The notes: generated by a model from the sequence alone, not told the origin. 64,000 nucleotides of DNA from Gordonibacter massiliensis (ex Traore et al. 2017) (GCA_900170005.1 LT827128.1:186001-250000); one strand, 5' to 3'; counted from the first letter of the stretch, positions 7,711 to 19,529 are shown. Numbers and translations are program-made.

Positions 7711-9084
7711 ATGGCCACAGCGGCACCCATCATCGTGGTGGGCCACAAGAACCCCGACAACGATTCCATCTGCGCTGCGGTGGGGTACGCGTACTTGAAA
7801 AACGAGCTCGCGCGCCGCGCCGCGAACGGCAAGGAGCCCTATCCGCGCTACCTGCCCGCCCGCCTGGGCCCTCTGCCGCCGGAGAGCGCATGGGTGCTCG
7901 AACGCAACGGCGTCCCGGTTCCCGAGGTGGTGAGCCATGTGCACGCCCGCGTGTCCGACGTCATGACGCCCGACCCCATCTCCATCGGCCACGATGCCAC
8001 GCTTCTGGAGGCGGGCCGGCTGCTGCGCCAGCACAACGTGCGCGCCCTCGTGGTGACGAACGACGACGGCACGTACCGGGGCCTCATCACCACGCGCATG
8101 ATAGCTGAGCGCTACGTGGCCGCCACCGACGCGCTCGAGGACGGCGGCGCCAACGAGATGGCCGTGGCCGGCAACCTCATCGCCTCGCTCGGGCAGAAGG
8201 TGAGCGACATCATCGAGACCGACGTGCTCGAGCTCGACAAGAACGGCCTGCTCAAGGAAGCGGTGGAAGACCTCATGGCCAGCGCTCTGCGCGAGGCGGT
8301 GGTGCTGGACGAGCATCGGGTCGCCATCGGCATCGTCACCCGCTCCGACGTGGCGGTGCGCCCGCGGCGCAAGGTGGTGCTCGTGGACCACAACGAAACG
8401 CGCCAGGCCGCGAACGGCATCGAGGAGGCCGACGTCGTGGAGATCGTCGACCACCACCGCATCGCCGACGTGTCGACGGCCAACCCCATCCTGTTCTTGA
8501 ACCTGCCCGTGGGTTCCACGGCCACCATCGTGGCCACCGAGTTCGAGCGCCACGACGTGGAGATGCCGCCCGCTATCGCCGCGGTGCTGCTGTCGGCCAT
8601 CATGACCGACACGGTGATCTTGAAATCGCCCACCGCCACCGACATGGACCGCGAGCAGGTGGAGCGCCTGGCCGCTCTGGCCGGTGTGGACGCCACCGAG
8701 TTCGGCCTCGCCGTGTTCAAGTGCCGCGGCGGCGAGGACAGCATGCCGGTGGACAAGCTCGTGGGGGCCGACTCCAAGGAGTTCCTGCTGGGCGACACCA
8801 CCGTGCTCATCGCGCAGCACGAGACCGTCGACCTGCCGGCCGTCATGAAGCGCGAGGGCGAGATCCGCGAGCACATGCGCCGTTTGCGCGACGACCACCA
8901 CTACGACTTCGTGCTGCTCATGGTCACGGACATCCTGGCCGAGGGCAGCCAGTTCCTCTGCGAGGGCAACCTCCGCATCGTGAACCGCGTGTTCAACATC
9001 GACTGCTCGGGCGAGGGCGGCACCTGGATGCCCGGCGTGCTGAGCCGCAAAAAGCAGGTGGCCGCCAAGATTTTGGGGGCTTAG
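7711..9084 (+). CDS. ppaC: family II (Mn-dependent) inorganic pyrophosphatase with CBS domains
   Basis: 457 residues from ATG 7711, which has AAGGAG just upstream. The longer frame to 7549 lacks one. The DHH catalytic domain is split by a regulatory insert. The metal ligand motif GHKNPDNDSI (11-20) is near the N terminus. Two CBS repeats follow (SDVMTPDPISIGHDATLLEAG and the second after SDIIETDVLELDKNG). After these come VLVDHNE, EIVDHHRI and the C-terminal DHHA2 domain ending SRKKQVAAKIL. CBS-PPases are regulated by adenine nucleotides. No DRTGG domain is present between the CBS units. It hydrolyses pyrophosphate in the cytosol. Confidence 0.94.
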   Translation: MATAAPIIVVGHKNPDNDSICAAVGYAYLKNELARRAANGKEPYPRYLPARLGPLPPESAWVLERNGVPVPEVVSHVHARVSDVMTPDPISIGHDATLLEAGRLLRQHNVRALVVTNDDGTYRGLITTRMIAERYVAATDALEDGGANEMAVAGNLIASLGQKVSDIIETDVLELDKNGLLKEAVEDLMASALREAVVLDEHRVAIGIVTRSDVAVRPRRKVVLVDHNETRQAANGIEEADVVEIVDHHRIADVSTANPILFLNLPVGSTATIVATEFERHDVEMPPAIAAVLLSAIMTDTVILKSPTATDMDREQVERLAALAGVDATEFGLAVFKCRGGEDSMPVDKLVGADSKEFLLGDTTVLIAQHETVDLPAVMKREGEIREHMRRLRDDHHYDFVLLMVTDILAEGSQFLCEGNLRIVNRVFNIDCSGEGGTWMPGVLSRKKQVAAKILGA

Positions 9085-9388
9085 TCGTTCCGCGGGTCTA
9101 CGGCCTGCGGAATCTGCCGACGCTGCGGCCCGCCCTCGCACCCGATCTCGCGGCGATGCCGGAGGCTCGCGTACCGAAGTACGCTTCGCCCTCGCCATCC
9201 CCACGATCTCGGGTGCGAGGGCGGGCCTCGCTGACTTACTACGCCAACCTGGACGGCCGTTATGCGCCTTTCGGGCGCATAGCAAGCATCGCTGCGCTCG
9301 CCTGCCAGACTACCTGGGCGGCTGTTTTCGCGCTTCGCGCGAACGGGCGCTCTGGAAGCGCCCCTACGGGCATTCGTTGGGTTTTCCG
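9085..9388. other. 304-bp intergenic region with an inverted repeat
   Basis: It lies between convergent genes. The inverted repeat GGCCCGCCCTCGCACCCGA occupies 9127-9145 with its complement at 9209-9227. The loop is 63 bp. No gene is seen. Confidence 0.5.
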
Positions 9389-9964
9389 CTACAGTAGCAC
9401 GTCGGACAGGCTGCGTTTGGGCACGTGGTGGACGCTGTCGGCGTCGCGCCAGTACTCGGTGGCGCCGCCTGCGGGCAGGGGCTCGATGCGCACCTCTTCG
9501 GCCGGCTTGCCCAGGGCCAGCACGAGGTCGGGTTGGAAGCGCTCGCCGTCGATGCCCAGGGCCTCGACAAGGCTGCGCTTTTTGAACGATCCGATGATGC
9601 ACCCGCCGAAGCCGGCCTCCGCGGCTTGCAACATGATGGTCTGGGCGGCTATGCCCTCGTCCCAGGCGGTGAACGTGTCGGCGAGCACGCGGTCGGCATC
9701 GCGGCATATCACCACGAAGGCGCTCGGCCGCTCGCCGGGTTCGGGCCCGTCCCACTCGGGCAGAGCCTTCGCCCAGGCCAGGCAGGCGAACACGGCGTCG
9801 CGCCGCTCGTCGTCCACGATGGCGTAGCGCAGAGGCTGGGCGTTGCCGCTCGAGGCGGTGAGGCGCGCCGTGTCCACCCAGCGCTCCAGGAGCTTCCGAT
9901 CGACGGCCTCCTCTTCGAAGAACCGGCGGTAGCTCCGGCAGGACCTCACGGTATCGCGCAGCAT
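9389..9964 (-). CDS. nitroreductase-family protein
   Basis: 191 residues. The N-terminal SCRSYRRFFEEEAVDRKLLERWVDTARLTASSGNAQPLRY is the FMN-binding start of the nitroreductase fold. AAQTIMLQAAEAGFGGCIIGSF is the conserved central helix, and LVLALGKPAEEVR is the closing strand. It is short, like the minimal flavoreductases, and cytoplasmic. It probably uses NAD(P)H; the acceptor is unknown. It lies divergent from the peptidase gene. Confidence 0.88.
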   Translation of the reverse strand: MLRDTVRSCRSYRRFFEEEAVDRKLLERWVDTARLTASSGNAQPLRYAIVDDERRDAVFACLAWAKALPEWDGPEPGERPSAFVVICRDADRVLADTFTAWDEGIAAQTIMLQAAEAGFGGCIIGSFKKRSLVEALGIDGERFQPDLVLALGKPAEEVRIEPLPAGGATEYWRDADSVHHVPKRSLSDVLL

Positions 9965-10157
9965 GGCTTCCTCCTCGCGTCGGTCGTGCGCGGCGCGGCC
10001 CCGTTGCCGGAGACGGACGGCGCGCTCCTTCTTCTAGCATTATAATGGTGCGGCCGGACCGAGGGCGACCCGAGCCGCCGAACGCCGCAGACGGCAAGGC
10101 CGCCGGTGCTGCGCCCCAGGTCCCAGAACCGAAACCGCGATGAGAAGGAAGCCATTC

Positions 10158-11273
10158 ATGAACCCCACCCGCTTGCTCGACCTGTTCTGCGATATCGTCC
10201 GCATCGAAAGCCCCTCGCGCCACGAGGCCGCCATGGCCGCGCGCTGCGCCGACGAGCTGCGGGCTTTGGGCTTCTCCGTGCGTTTCGACGATTCGGCCGC
10301 GCAGACGGAGTCGGACACGGGCAACCTCATCGCGCACCTGCCGGGCACGGCGCCGGGGCATATCGTGCTGTCGGCGCACATGGACACGGTCCGGCCGTGC
10401 GCGGGCATCGAGCCCGTGGTGAAAGACGGCGTGGTTCGCTCGGCCGGCGACACCATCCTGTCCGCCGACGACAAGGCGGGCGTGGCGGCCATCCTCGAGG
10501 GCGTGCGCTCGGTGGTGGAGGAGGGGGCCGTGCGCCCCGACGTCACGGTGCTGTTCACCACCTGCGAGGAGCTGCACCTGCTGGGCTCCGGCGCGCTCGC
10601 CGAGGGCGAGCTGCCCGCCGGCGCCCCGTGCTACGTGCTGGACGCCGACGGCGCCCCCGGCACGGTGGTCACGGGCGCGCCGTGCCACTGGGGGCTCGAG
10701 GCGTCGTTCGTCGGCCGCGCGTCGCATGCCGGCGTGGTGCCGGAAGAGGGCATCTCGGCCATCTGCATGGCGGCCGCAGCCATCGAGGCCATGCCGCTCG
10801 GCCGCATCGACGAGGCCACCACGGGCAACATCGGCGTGATTTCCGGCGGCCGGGAGACGAACGTCGTGCCCGACTCCTGCACGCTGGCGGGGGAGTGCCG
10901 CTCGCTGTACACCGACCGGGTCGAGGCGCAGAAGGCCGCCATGACGGCCGCGCTCGAGCAGGCCGCCGCCCGCTTCGGCGGCTCGGTGGACGTGACGTGG
11001 ACGAAGAGCTACGACGCCGTGCTGTACGACGAGGACGACCCGGTGGTGCAGGCCGCCGCCCGCGCCGCGCGCGCCGCCGGCCTCGAGCCCCGTTTCCGCC
11101 ACGACGGCGGCGGGGCGGACGCCAACATCCTGGCCGCGCGGGGCGTGCGCGCCGTCACGCTGGGCGTGGGCATGACGGCCTTCCACTCCCCGGACGAGCA
11201 CATTTCCGTGGCCGACCTCGAGGGCACCGCCCGTTTGGTGGAGTCCCTGGTGAAGGAAGGCGTCGAAGCTTAG
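10158..11273 (+). CDS. M20-family metallopeptidase (PepT/tripeptidase-like)
   Basis: About 371 residues. ATG 10158 is preferred to ATG 10140 because AGAAGGA (10143-10149) sits at the right distance. Metal-site motifs are SAHMDTVRPC (His-x-Asp), ILSADDKAGVAAIL, FTTCEELHLLGS (catalytic Glu), YVLDADG and the C-terminal AFHSPDEHIS. The lid or dimerisation domain lies in the middle (SFVGRASHAGVVPEEG). The family removes N-terminal residues from small peptides using two zinc ions, in the cytoplasm. It is a single gene. Confidence 0.9.
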   Translation: MNPTRLLDLFCDIVRIESPSRHEAAMAARCADELRALGFSVRFDDSAAQTESDTGNLIAHLPGTAPGHIVLSAHMDTVRPCAGIEPVVKDGVVRSAGDTILSADDKAGVAAILEGVRSVVEEGAVRPDVTVLFTTCEELHLLGSGALAEGELPAGAPCYVLDADGAPGTVVTGAPCHWGLEASFVGRASHAGVVPEEGISAICMAAAAIEAMPLGRIDEATTGNIGVISGGRETNVVPDSCTLAGECRSLYTDRVEAQKAAMTAALEQAAARFGGSVDVTWTKSYDAVLYDEDDPVVQAAARAARAAGLEPRFRHDGGGADANILAARGVRAVTLGVGMTAFHSPDEHISVADLEGTARLVESLVKEGVEA

Positions 11274-11517
11274 GCGCGGAAAGCGCCTTCGGCCAGCGGA
11301 TTCACCCGTAGGGGCGACCTGCAGGCCGCCCCGGCGCGCTCGGTTCGGCATGTATCGCACCATGCGGCGAGCGCATCGAGGGCTTCCCGTTTCGACCGGC
11401 GCGCGCCTTCGCCTTTCGCGCCGGGCGGGCTGCTGCCCGCCCCTATGAGGCTTCGCCCTTGTTGCCCTCATATGCTATACTATATAGCATCAACAGTTCG
11501 ACCGAACAGGAGGCGCT

Positions 11518-11937
11518 ATGGCGGCCGTGCAGATGAACGTGCGCATCGACGAGGAAACGAAGGCGCGCGGCGACGAGGTGTTCGCCCGCTGGGGGCTGTC
11601 GCCCTCGCAGGTGGTGCGCGCGGTATGGGAGTACGCCGAGGAGAAGGGCGAGCCCCCCGCGTTCATGCGCCCCGCGCGCGACGCCGCGGACGAAGCCGAG
11701 GTGCAGCGTCGCCTGGCCCTGGTGGAGGAGGGTGCCAGCATCTGGAGGAACTTCTTCATCGACAACGGCCTGCCCGTACCGGGGCCGCGCAAGATTGATT
11801 GGCGCGACCTGCAAGAGGAATTCTATGACGGCAAGCGCCGAGAGGACCTCGACGAAGACGAGCTGCTTGCGGCCTACTACGACGATCTGCGCTACGAAGC
11901 GTACTGCGAGAAGGCTGCCGAAAGGGGACTGCTGTGA
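11518..11937 (+). CDS. RelB/DinJ-like antitoxin
   Basis: 139 residues. The N-terminal ribbon-helix-helix MNVRIDEETKARGDEVFARWGLSPSQVVRAVWEY matches the RelB/DinJ family. A long acidic C-terminal extension (EEFYDGKRREDLDEDELLAAYYDD) is probably the toxin-binding part. The stop codon overlaps the toxin start (GTGA, 11934-11937), so the two are translationally coupled. A TATACTATATAG palindromic A+T patch just upstream (about 11471-11486) is a likely promoter and operator. Confidence 0.85.
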   Translation: MAAVQMNVRIDEETKARGDEVFARWGLSPSQVVRAVWEYAEEKGEPPAFMRPARDAADEAEVQRRLALVEEGASIWRNFFIDNGLPVPGPRKIDWRDLQEEFYDGKRREDLDEDELLAAYYDDLRYEAYCEKAAERGLL

Positions 11938-12449
11938 GTTTGCCGCAGAAGCTGCTCGTCGACACGAATGTTTGGATCGACTATTTCCTTGAGCGCAATC
12001 CGGAAAATCATGAAAAGGCGATGCGCTTCGTGGCGGCGGCGACGGCTGCCGGCGCCGCGCTGTACACGTCGTCGGCGACGATGCCCGACCTGTTCTTCCT
12101 CCTTTGCCAAGAGACGAAAAGGTGCCTGCGCGCGCGAGGCAAGGTCGTCGACGAGGGCATGGCCGCCGCCGTGCGCGAATCGGCTTGGTCGAGCATGCGC
12201 AGCATCATGGAGCTGTCGATGGTCGTGCCGGTGGGTCGGAACGAGGCCCTGCGCGCCCTGACGTACCGCGACCTCCACGACGACTTCGAGGACGACCTGA
12301 TCCTTGCCGCGGCCGCGCGCGTCGACGCCGACTACCTCGTCACGTCGGACAAGGTTCTCATGCGCCACGCTCCCGTCGCCTGCCTCTGCCCGGCGGACAT
12401 GATCGCGCTTCTGCGCGCCCGCGCCCAGGCGTCCGAAGAGGCGGAATAA
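11934..12449 (+). CDS. PIN-domain toxin (VapC-like RNase)
   Basis: 171 residues. It starts at GTG 11934 overlapping the antitoxin stop by four bases. The PIN acidic residues are visible in LLVDTNVWIDYFLERN (Asp near residue 9) and DDFEDDLILAAAARVDADYLVTSDK near the C terminus. PIN toxins are Mg-dependent endoribonucleases, usually against tRNA or rRNA. Pairing a PIN toxin with a RelB/DinJ-type antitoxin is a mixed arrangement found in Coriobacteriia and other gut Actinobacteria. Confidence 0.88.
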   Translation: MSLPQKLLVDTNVWIDYFLERNPENHEKAMRFVAAATAAGAALYTSSATMPDLFFLLCQETKRCLRARGKVVDEGMAAAVRESAWSSMRSIMELSMVVPVGRNEALRALTYRDLHDDFEDDLILAAAARVDADYLVTSDKVLMRHAPVACLCPADMIALLRARAQASEEAE

Positions 12450-12828
12450 ATTCGAGATTCCGTGGAGGCGCGGCGCCCCTCGGCCTCGCCTCCCATCCTT
12501 CATCAGGGAAAACATGATGAAAGGGTATAGATACTCCCGGGTGCGTGGCGTTTGACAAGCTGCGGGGCCGATGATAGAGTTCTCGTTCGCGTCCCCGAAG
12601 GACGTATGTTTTCGTGTGCGAATCAGCTGAGCGCACAGGAAAGCGATGCTGATATCTTTCGTTTCTTTCAGCAAAGGTAAGGACAGGGTTTTCCTGGCGA
12701 GTCGGATAGCCGTGAAAAGCCCGACCGCCCGAGCGAGCGGCCTTCGCGCCGTGAGCGAGAGGCGAGCGGGCTTTGAGCGGCTAGACGGCCGCCAGGGAAA
12801 GCCGTCAGGTAGCAAAAGGAGAATTGAT
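12450..12828 (+). other. 379-bp promoter and leader region of the str operon
   Basis: It contains the promoter at 12552-12580 and about 240 bases of leader. The leader holds a stem formed by AAAGCCCG (12716-12723) and CGGGCTTT (12767-12774) around a G+C-rich purine loop. The long structured leader could bind a ribosomal protein for autogenous control, which is inference. Confidence 0.5.
12552..12580 (+). promoter_or_regulatory. sigma-70-type promoter for rpsL operon
   Basis: TTGACA (12552-12557), a 17-base spacer and TAGAGT (12575-12580). It is the best promoter-like sequence in the gap and directly precedes the ribosomal operon leader. Confidence 0.6.
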
Positions 12829-13200
12829 TTGCCTACTATCAACCAGCTGGTCCGCAAGGGCCGCAAGAAGACGGTCGAGAAGAAGAAGACCCCGGCCCTG
12901 AAGGGCAACCCGCAGAAGCGCGGCGTGTGCACCCGCGTGTTCACCACCACGCCGAAAAAGCCGAACTCGGCCCTGCGTAAGGTCTGCCGTGTGCGCCTCG
13001 TCAACGGCATGGAGGTCACGGCCTACATCCCGGGCATCGGCCACAACCTGCAGGAGCACTCCATGGTGCTGCTGCGCGGCGGCCGTGTGAAGGACCTCCC
13101 CGGCGTGCGCTACAAGGTCATCCGCGCCGCGCTCGACTGCGCCGCCGTGGACAACCGCAAGCAGGCTCGCAGCCGTTACGGCGCCAAGCGCCCCAAGTAA
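12829..13200 (+). CDS. rpsL: 30S ribosomal protein S12
   Basis: 123 residues from a TTG start at 12829, set by AAAAGGAG (about 12815) and by the conserved N terminus [12 protein letters not shown]. The longer in-frame extension to 12646 is leader. Conserved decoding-centre segments [14 protein letters not shown] and [12 protein letters not shown] are present. Lys at KKPNS and RVKDLPG are wild-type-like for streptomycin sensitivity. Confidence 0.97.
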   Translation: MPTINQLVRKGRKKTVEKKKTPALKGNPQKRGVCTRVFTTTPKKPNSALRKVCRVRLVNGMEVTAYIPGIGHNLQEHSMVLLRGGRVKDLPGVRYKVIRAALDCAAVDNRKQARSRYGAKRPK

Positions 13201-13318
13201 GCAACCGCTAAGTCGCGCGGGCCGAAAAGCCGCATCTGCCCAAAGGGGGCGGAGGGCGGCGGCCTAATGGGCGGGGAGAAAGCCGCCTCGAAGCGCGCAG
13301 GACCAAGAAGGAGAAAAC

Positions 13319-13789
13319 ATGCCGCGTCGTGCAGCAGCAGTCCGTCGTGAAGTTCAGCCGGACGCACAGTACAACAACCGTTTGGTCACGCAGCTGATCA
13401 ACAAGGTTCTTTTGGATGGCAAGAAGGCCACCGCCGAGGGCATCGTCTACGGTGCGTTCGAGATCATCGAGCAGAAGACCGGCGGCGACCCGCTGGCCGT
13501 GTTCAAGAAGGCCATGGACAACGTGCGCCCCACGCTCGAAGTGAAGCCCAAGCGTGTGGGCGGCGCCACCTACCAGGTGCCCATGGAGGTCAACTCCCGT
13601 CGTTCCACCACGCTCGCCATCCGCTGGATCGTGGACTTCTCGCGCAAGCGCAAGGAGCACACGATGAAGGAGCGCCTGGCCGCCGAGATCATGGACGCCT
13701 CCGAGAACACGGGCGCGTCGGTGAAGAAGCGCGAGGACCTCTACAAGATGGCCGAGTCCAACCGTGCGTTCTCGCACTACCGCTTCTAA
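13319..13789 (+). CDS. rpsG: 30S ribosomal protein S7
   Basis: 156 residues, the full family length. [20 protein letters not shown] is the conserved N terminus, and [21 protein letters not shown] closes the protein. S7 starts assembly of the 30S head. It is second in the str operon, and AAGGAG precedes ATG 13319. Confidence 0.97.
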   Translation: MPRRAAAVRREVQPDAQYNNRLVTQLINKVLLDGKKATAEGIVYGAFEIIEQKTGGDPLAVFKKAMDNVRPTLEVKPKRVGGATYQVPMEVNSRRSTTLAIRWIVDFSRKRKEHTMKERLAAEIMDASENTGASVKKREDLYKMAESNRAFSHYRF

Positions 13790-13803
13790 GGAGGACCCAG
13801 TCT

Positions 13804-15921
<2,118 letters not shown>

Positions 15922-15957
15922 GCGCGCGCGACCTGAAGCATAACGGAGGTAAGGTAA

Positions 15958-16266
15958 GTGGCTAATCAGAAGATTCGCATCCGCTTGAAGGGGTACGACC
16001 ATGAGATCGTGGACCAGTCCACGAAGCTCATCGTCGACACCGCGCAGAAGACGGGTGCCAAAGTGTCCGGTCCCATCCCGCTGCCGACGGAGCGCAACCT
16101 GTACTGCGTCGTCCGCGGTCCGCACGTCGACAAGGATTCCCGCGAGCAGTTCGAGATGCGCACGCACAAGCGCCTCATCGACATCCTCGAGCCCACCCCG
16201 AACACGGTGGACTCCCTGATGCGTCTCGATCTCCCCGCCGGCGTCGACATCGAAATCAAGCTGTAA
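15958..16266 (+). CDS. rpsJ: 30S ribosomal protein S10
   Basis: 102 residues from GTG 15958 preceded by [30 protein letters not shown] is the conserved start, and [27 protein letters not shown] the end. It is the first gene of the S10 part of the cluster, directly following fusA in the same direction. Confidence 0.97.
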   Translation: MANQKIRIRLKGYDHEIVDQSTKLIVDTAQKTGAKVSGPIPLPTERNLYCVVRGPHVDKDSREQFEMRTHKRLIDILEPTPNTVDSLMRLDLPAGVDIEIKL

Positions 16267-16282
16267 AGGGGGTCAGGCGATA

Positions 16283-16921
16283 ATGATCAACGCAATCTAC
16301 GGTAAGAAGATCGGCATGACCCAGATCTTCGGCGAGGACGACCGCGTCATCCCGGTGACGGTCATCCAGGCCGAGCCCAACAAGGTCTGCCAGGTGAAGA
16401 CGAAGGCCACCGACGGCTACGAGGCCGTGCAGATGGGCTTCGGCGAGGTGCGCAAGTACAAGAAGAGCGGCGAGTACCGCGTGAACAAGCCCATGAAGGG
16501 CCACTTCGAGAAGCAGGGCACGGATCCCGTGCGCTACCTGCGCGAGGTCCGCGTGGAGAACGCCAGCGAGTACAGCGTGGGCGACGAGCAGACGGTGGCC
16601 GCCTTCGCCGAGACGAAGAAGGTCGACGTGACCGGAACGTCGAAGGGCAAGGGCTTCGCCGGCGTCATGAAGCGCTACGGCTTCCGCGGCGGCCCGGGCG
16701 GCCACGGCGCGCACTTCCATCGCGCTCCCGGTTCGGTGGGCCAGTGCGCCACCCCGTCCCGCGTGTTCAAGGGGCTCAAGCTCCCCGGCCACATGGGTGT
16801 GGACACGGTGACGGTGAAGAACCTGGAGGTCGTGCGCATCGACGAGGATCAGAACCTCATCCTGGTGAAGGGCGCCGTCCCCGGCGGCAAGAATGGCATC
16901 GTTCGCGTCCGCATGGCGTAA
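16283..16921 (+). CDS. rplC: 50S ribosomal protein L3
   Basis: 212 residues. It begins [16 protein letters not shown], and contains the conserved loop [20 protein letters not shown] that reaches the peptidyl transferase centre. It lies 16 bases after rpsJ. Confidence 0.97.
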   Translation: MINAIYGKKIGMTQIFGEDDRVIPVTVIQAEPNKVCQVKTKATDGYEAVQMGFGEVRKYKKSGEYRVNKPMKGHFEKQGTDPVRYLREVRVENASEYSVGDEQTVAAFAETKKVDVTGTSKGKGFAGVMKRYGFRGGPGGHGAHFHRAPGSVGQCATPSRVFKGLKLPGHMGVDTVTVKNLEVVRIDEDQNLILVKGAVPGGKNGIVRVRMA

Positions 16922-16955
16922 ACGTGGGATTTGATACAAAAGGAGTTATACACCT

Positions 16956-17579
16956 ATGACCACGATTGAGATCAAAGACGCGAGCGGGAAGAAGGCCGGT
17001 TCCACCGACCTCGCCGCTTCCGTTTTCGGCATCGAGCCGAACGTGCCGGTCATGCACACGGTCGTGCGCTCCCAGCGCGCGGCGTGGCGTCAGGGCACGC
17101 ATGACACGAAGACGCGCGGCCAGGTCCGCGGCGGCGGCAAGAAGCCGTGGCGCCAGAAGGGCACCGGCCGTGCCCGTCAGGGCACCATCCGCGCCCCTCA
17201 GTGGGCCGGCGGCGGCACCGTGTTCGGTCCGCATCCGCGTTCCTACGCGTTCCGCGTGAACAACAAGGAGGTCAAGCTGGCCATGCGCTCCGCGCTGTCC
17301 GCCAAGCTGGCCGACGACGAGATGGTGATCGTCGAGGGCTTCAAGTTCGAGAAGCCGTCCACGAAGTCCGCCGTCGCCGCATGCAAGGCGCTCGGCCTGG
17401 AAGGCCGCGTGACGCTGGTCATCGCCGACGACGACGTGAACACCTACCTGTCGTTCCGCAACATCCCGAAGGTGAACATCATCCCGGTGTCCGAGATCAA
17501 CACCTACGAGCTCCTCGACAACAAGAAGCTCGTGGTGACGGCCGACGCCCTCAAGCACATCGAGGAGGTGCTCGCATAA
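16956..17579 (+). CDS. rplD: 50S ribosomal protein L4
   Basis: 207 residues. The exit-tunnel loop is visible in RGGGKKPWRQKGTGRARQG. The stop overlaps the rplW start (TAATG, 17577-17581), indicating coupled translation. In some bacteria L4 also represses the S10 operon. Confidence 0.97.
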   Translation: MTTIEIKDASGKKAGSTDLAASVFGIEPNVPVMHTVVRSQRAAWRQGTHDTKTRGQVRGGGKKPWRQKGTGRARQGTIRAPQWAGGGTVFGPHPRSYAFRVNNKEVKLAMRSALSAKLADDEMVIVEGFKFEKPSTKSAVAACKALGLEGRVTLVIADDDVNTYLSFRNIPKVNIIPVSEINTYELLDNKKLVVTADALKHIEEVLA

Positions 17580-17863
17580 TGAAGGATCCCCGCGAGGTTA
17601 TCATCCGCCCCATCATCACGGAGCATAGCTACGACATGATGGAGCACAACACGTACACGTTCGAGGTGGCGAAGGACTCCAACAAGGTGGAGATCGCCCA
17701 GGCCGTCGAGGCCATCTTCGACGTGAAGGTCGTCAAGGTGAACACGCTGAACGTGAAGCCGAAGCCCAAGCGCGTCCGCTACCAGCTGGGCAAGACCCGC
17801 ACCTGGAAGAAGGCCATGGTCACGCTCAAGGAAGGCGACACGATCGAGCTGTTCGCCAGCTAG
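17579..17863 (+). CDS. rplW: 50S ribosomal protein L23
   Basis: 94 residues from ATG 17579 (MKDPREVIIRPIITEHSYDMM), ending GDTIELFAS. It forms the docking site for trigger factor and SRP at the exit tunnel. It is the last gene of the cluster here: a strong terminator follows, and rplB, rpsS, rplV and the rest of the S10/spc genes are absent downstream. Confidence 0.97.
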   Translation: MKDPREVIIRPIITEHSYDMMEHNTYTFEVAKDSNKVEIAQAVEAIFDVKVVKVNTLNVKPKPKRVRYQLGKTRTWKKAMVTLKEGDTIELFAS

Positions 17864-17896
17864 GCCGTTTCGGCTTGCACCATCGCTTAACAAAAA

Positions 17897-17928
17897 GCAC
17901 CCCGCAGATTCCTGCGGGGTGCTTTTTT
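17897..17928 (+). terminator. rho-independent terminator after rplW
   Basis: An 11-bp perfect stem GCACCCCGCAG/CTGCGGGGTGC with loop ATTC, followed by six T. A run of A on the other side lets it also serve the convergent toxin gene. Confidence 0.92.
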
Positions 17929-17940
17929 GTCGGCGCTTTT

Positions 17941-18210
17941 CTACCTCTCGTACACCTTGCTGCGGTGGCCTACTTCGATCGCGAGCACGGTCAGCTCGTT
18001 GTCGCGTATCTCGCACAGCACGCGATAGTCGCCCACGCGGTAGCGCCACATGCCCGCCCTGTTCGCCGTGAGCGCTTTGCCGCAGGCGCGCGGGTCGTCG
18101 CAGCCGTCGATGCGCTTGTCCATCCACGACAATACGATGGCTCGTTGCCCGGCATCCATCTTACGTAGCTGGCGTAACGCCTTGTCGGAGTATTCGAGCC
18201 TCCAGCTCAT
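17941..18210 (-). CDS. RelE/ParE-family toxin
   Basis: 89 residues. LEYSDKALRQLRKMDAGQRAIVLSWM is the typical N-terminal helix pair, and WRYRVGDYRVLCEIRDNELTVLAIEVGHRSKVY is the RelE core with conserved RYRVGDYRV and GHRxxVY. Related toxins cut mRNA on the ribosome. Its start overlaps the antitoxin stop by four bases. Confidence 0.92.
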   Translation of the reverse strand: MSWRLEYSDKALRQLRKMDAGQRAIVLSWMDKRIDGCDDPRACGKALTANRAGMWRYRVGDYRVLCEIRDNELTVLAIEVGHRSKVYER

Positions 18211-18437
18211 CGCAGTCCGAACTCGCGCATGACCTCGTCATTCGAGTGGGTTACCGGGTTGGCGTCGAATTCGGCCTTCGCGGCCTCCCAAGCTTTGATG
18301 TCGATGTCGTCCTCGATGCGCTCGAGCGCGCTTCTGCGCATGAAGTCCGACGCCGTGGTGCCGAACGTTTTCGCGTAATCGGCTATCAGGCTCTTCTCGC
18401 GCTCATCGAGCCTCACCGTCATGGTCGCGCTGGTCAT
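18207..18437 (-). CDS. RelB-like antitoxin (ribbon-helix-helix)
   Basis: 76 residues from ATG 18437, which has AAAGGAGAT upstream. The much longer open frame is not supported. TMTVRLDEREKSLIADYAKTFGTTASDFMRRSALERIEDD is a ribbon-helix-helix DNA-binding fold. The acidic C-terminal half would neutralise the toxin. It is first in the two-gene operon. Confidence 0.9.
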   Translation of the reverse strand: MTSATMTVRLDEREKSLIADYAKTFGTTASDFMRRSALERIEDDIDIKAWEAAKAEFDANPVTHSNDEVMREFGLR

Positions 18438-18457
18438 AACGATCTCCTTTCCATTGG

Positions 18458-18477
18458 TTGTAACACATTGTAACACA
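18458..18477 (-). promoter_or_regulatory. tandem operator in the relBE promoter
   Basis: Two head-to-tail copies of TTGTAACACA lie 20-40 bases in front of the antitoxin start. On the coding strand they supply TACAAT, a good -10 box, so antitoxin binding would block transcription. Autoregulation is inferred from the family. Confidence 0.6.
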
Positions 18478-18814
18478 ATGAAGCAGAAGAGGAAACACTG
18501 TCCTGTGATGCGTGGGGTTTTTGCCATCGGCTGTTTTCCGAGCACGTTCTTGCAGGTATCCAGCGCCTCCGTGTGATCGCACGGAGCTGGTTGAGCTGCT
18601 AGGGGCATGTCGCTTGCTGAACCGCTTGGAATTTGGAGCACGCTGTCGGCTGATCGTAGGGGCGATCTCCTGATCGCACGCTGCGGCGGTTCGAGCGGAG
18701 GCGACGGCGTGGCGAGCGCATCGGGATGGAGCGACTGCGTTCGCCGCTGGCGCGCGCTGGGGCGTTGGTGTATGGTGGTTCGAGCGTAACCGAAGGGAAG
18801 AGAGAGGTCGACCG
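18478..18814. other. 337-bp divergent intergenic region
   Basis: It lies between the antitoxin and the ABC transporter genes. No gene or RNA is recognised. It contains a GTAGGGGCGATCTCCTGATCGC hairpin-prone patch near 18656-18679. Confidence 0.4.
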
Positions 18815-19516
18815 GTGGCATTCGTCGAGTTCCGCGATGTGCGCAAAGTGTATACGATGGGCGAGGTCGAGGTGGCGGCCGTCGACGGCATGACGTTCGA
18901 CATCGAGCGCGGGGAGCTCGTGGTGGTGGTGGGCCCCTCGGGCGCCGGCAAGACCACGCTTTTGAACATGCTGGGCGGCATGGACGGGTGCTCGTCGGGC
19001 ACCATCATGCTGGACGGACGCGACATCAGCGCGTTCGGGCAGAAGGAGCTCACGTACTACCGCCGCTACGACATAGGGTTCGTGTTCCAGTTCTACAACC
19101 TCGTGCAGAACCTCACGGCGCTGGAGAACGTGGAGCTGGCAAGCCAGATATGCAAGGATCCTCTCGATGCGGCCGACGTGTTGACCCAAGTGGGGCTGGG
19201 GCATCGGCTGGACAACTTCCCGGCCCAGCTCTCAGGCGGCGAGCAGCAGCGCGTGGCCATCGCCCGCGCGCTGGCGAAGAACCCGAAGCTTCTGCTGTGC
19301 GACGAGCCCACCGGCGCGCTGGACTACCAAACGGGCAAGGCCATCTTGAAGCTGCTGCAGGACACCTGCTACGAGACCGGCAAGACCGTCGTGCTCATCA
19401 CGCACAACTCCGCGTTCACGGCCATCGCCGACCGCGTCATCCATATCCGCGAGGGACGCGTGGCCGGCGTCGAGGTCAACGACGCGCCGTTGTCGGCTGA
19501 AACGCTGGAATGGTAG
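18815..19516 (+). CDS. ABC transporter ATP-binding protein (MacB/LolD type)
   Basis: 233 residues from GTG 18815. Walker A is [12 protein letters not shown], the signature [15 protein letters not shown], and Walker [13 protein letters not shown]. The H-loop is LITHN. The MacB/LolD subfamily partners FtsX-type permeases and drives export or envelope processes rather than uptake. The permease gene follows 13 bases later. Confidence 0.94.
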   Translation: MAFVEFRDVRKVYTMGEVEVAAVDGMTFDIERGELVVVVGPSGAGKTTLLNMLGGMDGCSSGTIMLDGRDISAFGQKELTYYRRYDIGFVFQFYNLVQNLTALENVELASQICKDPLDAADVLTQVGLGHRLDNFPAQLSGGEQQRVAIARALAKNPKLLLCDEPTGALDYQTGKAILKLLQDTCYETGKTVVLITHNSAFTAIADRVIHIREGRVAGVEVNDAPLSAETLEW

Positions 19517-19529
19517 GAAGCCGCCTGCC

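Noticed and set aside
5614-9285. A 1223-codon minus-strand open frame across serine dehydratase and pyrophosphatase
   Set aside because: It reads antisense through the pyrophosphatase and out of frame through the dehydratase. The His/Arg-rich composition has no domain sense.
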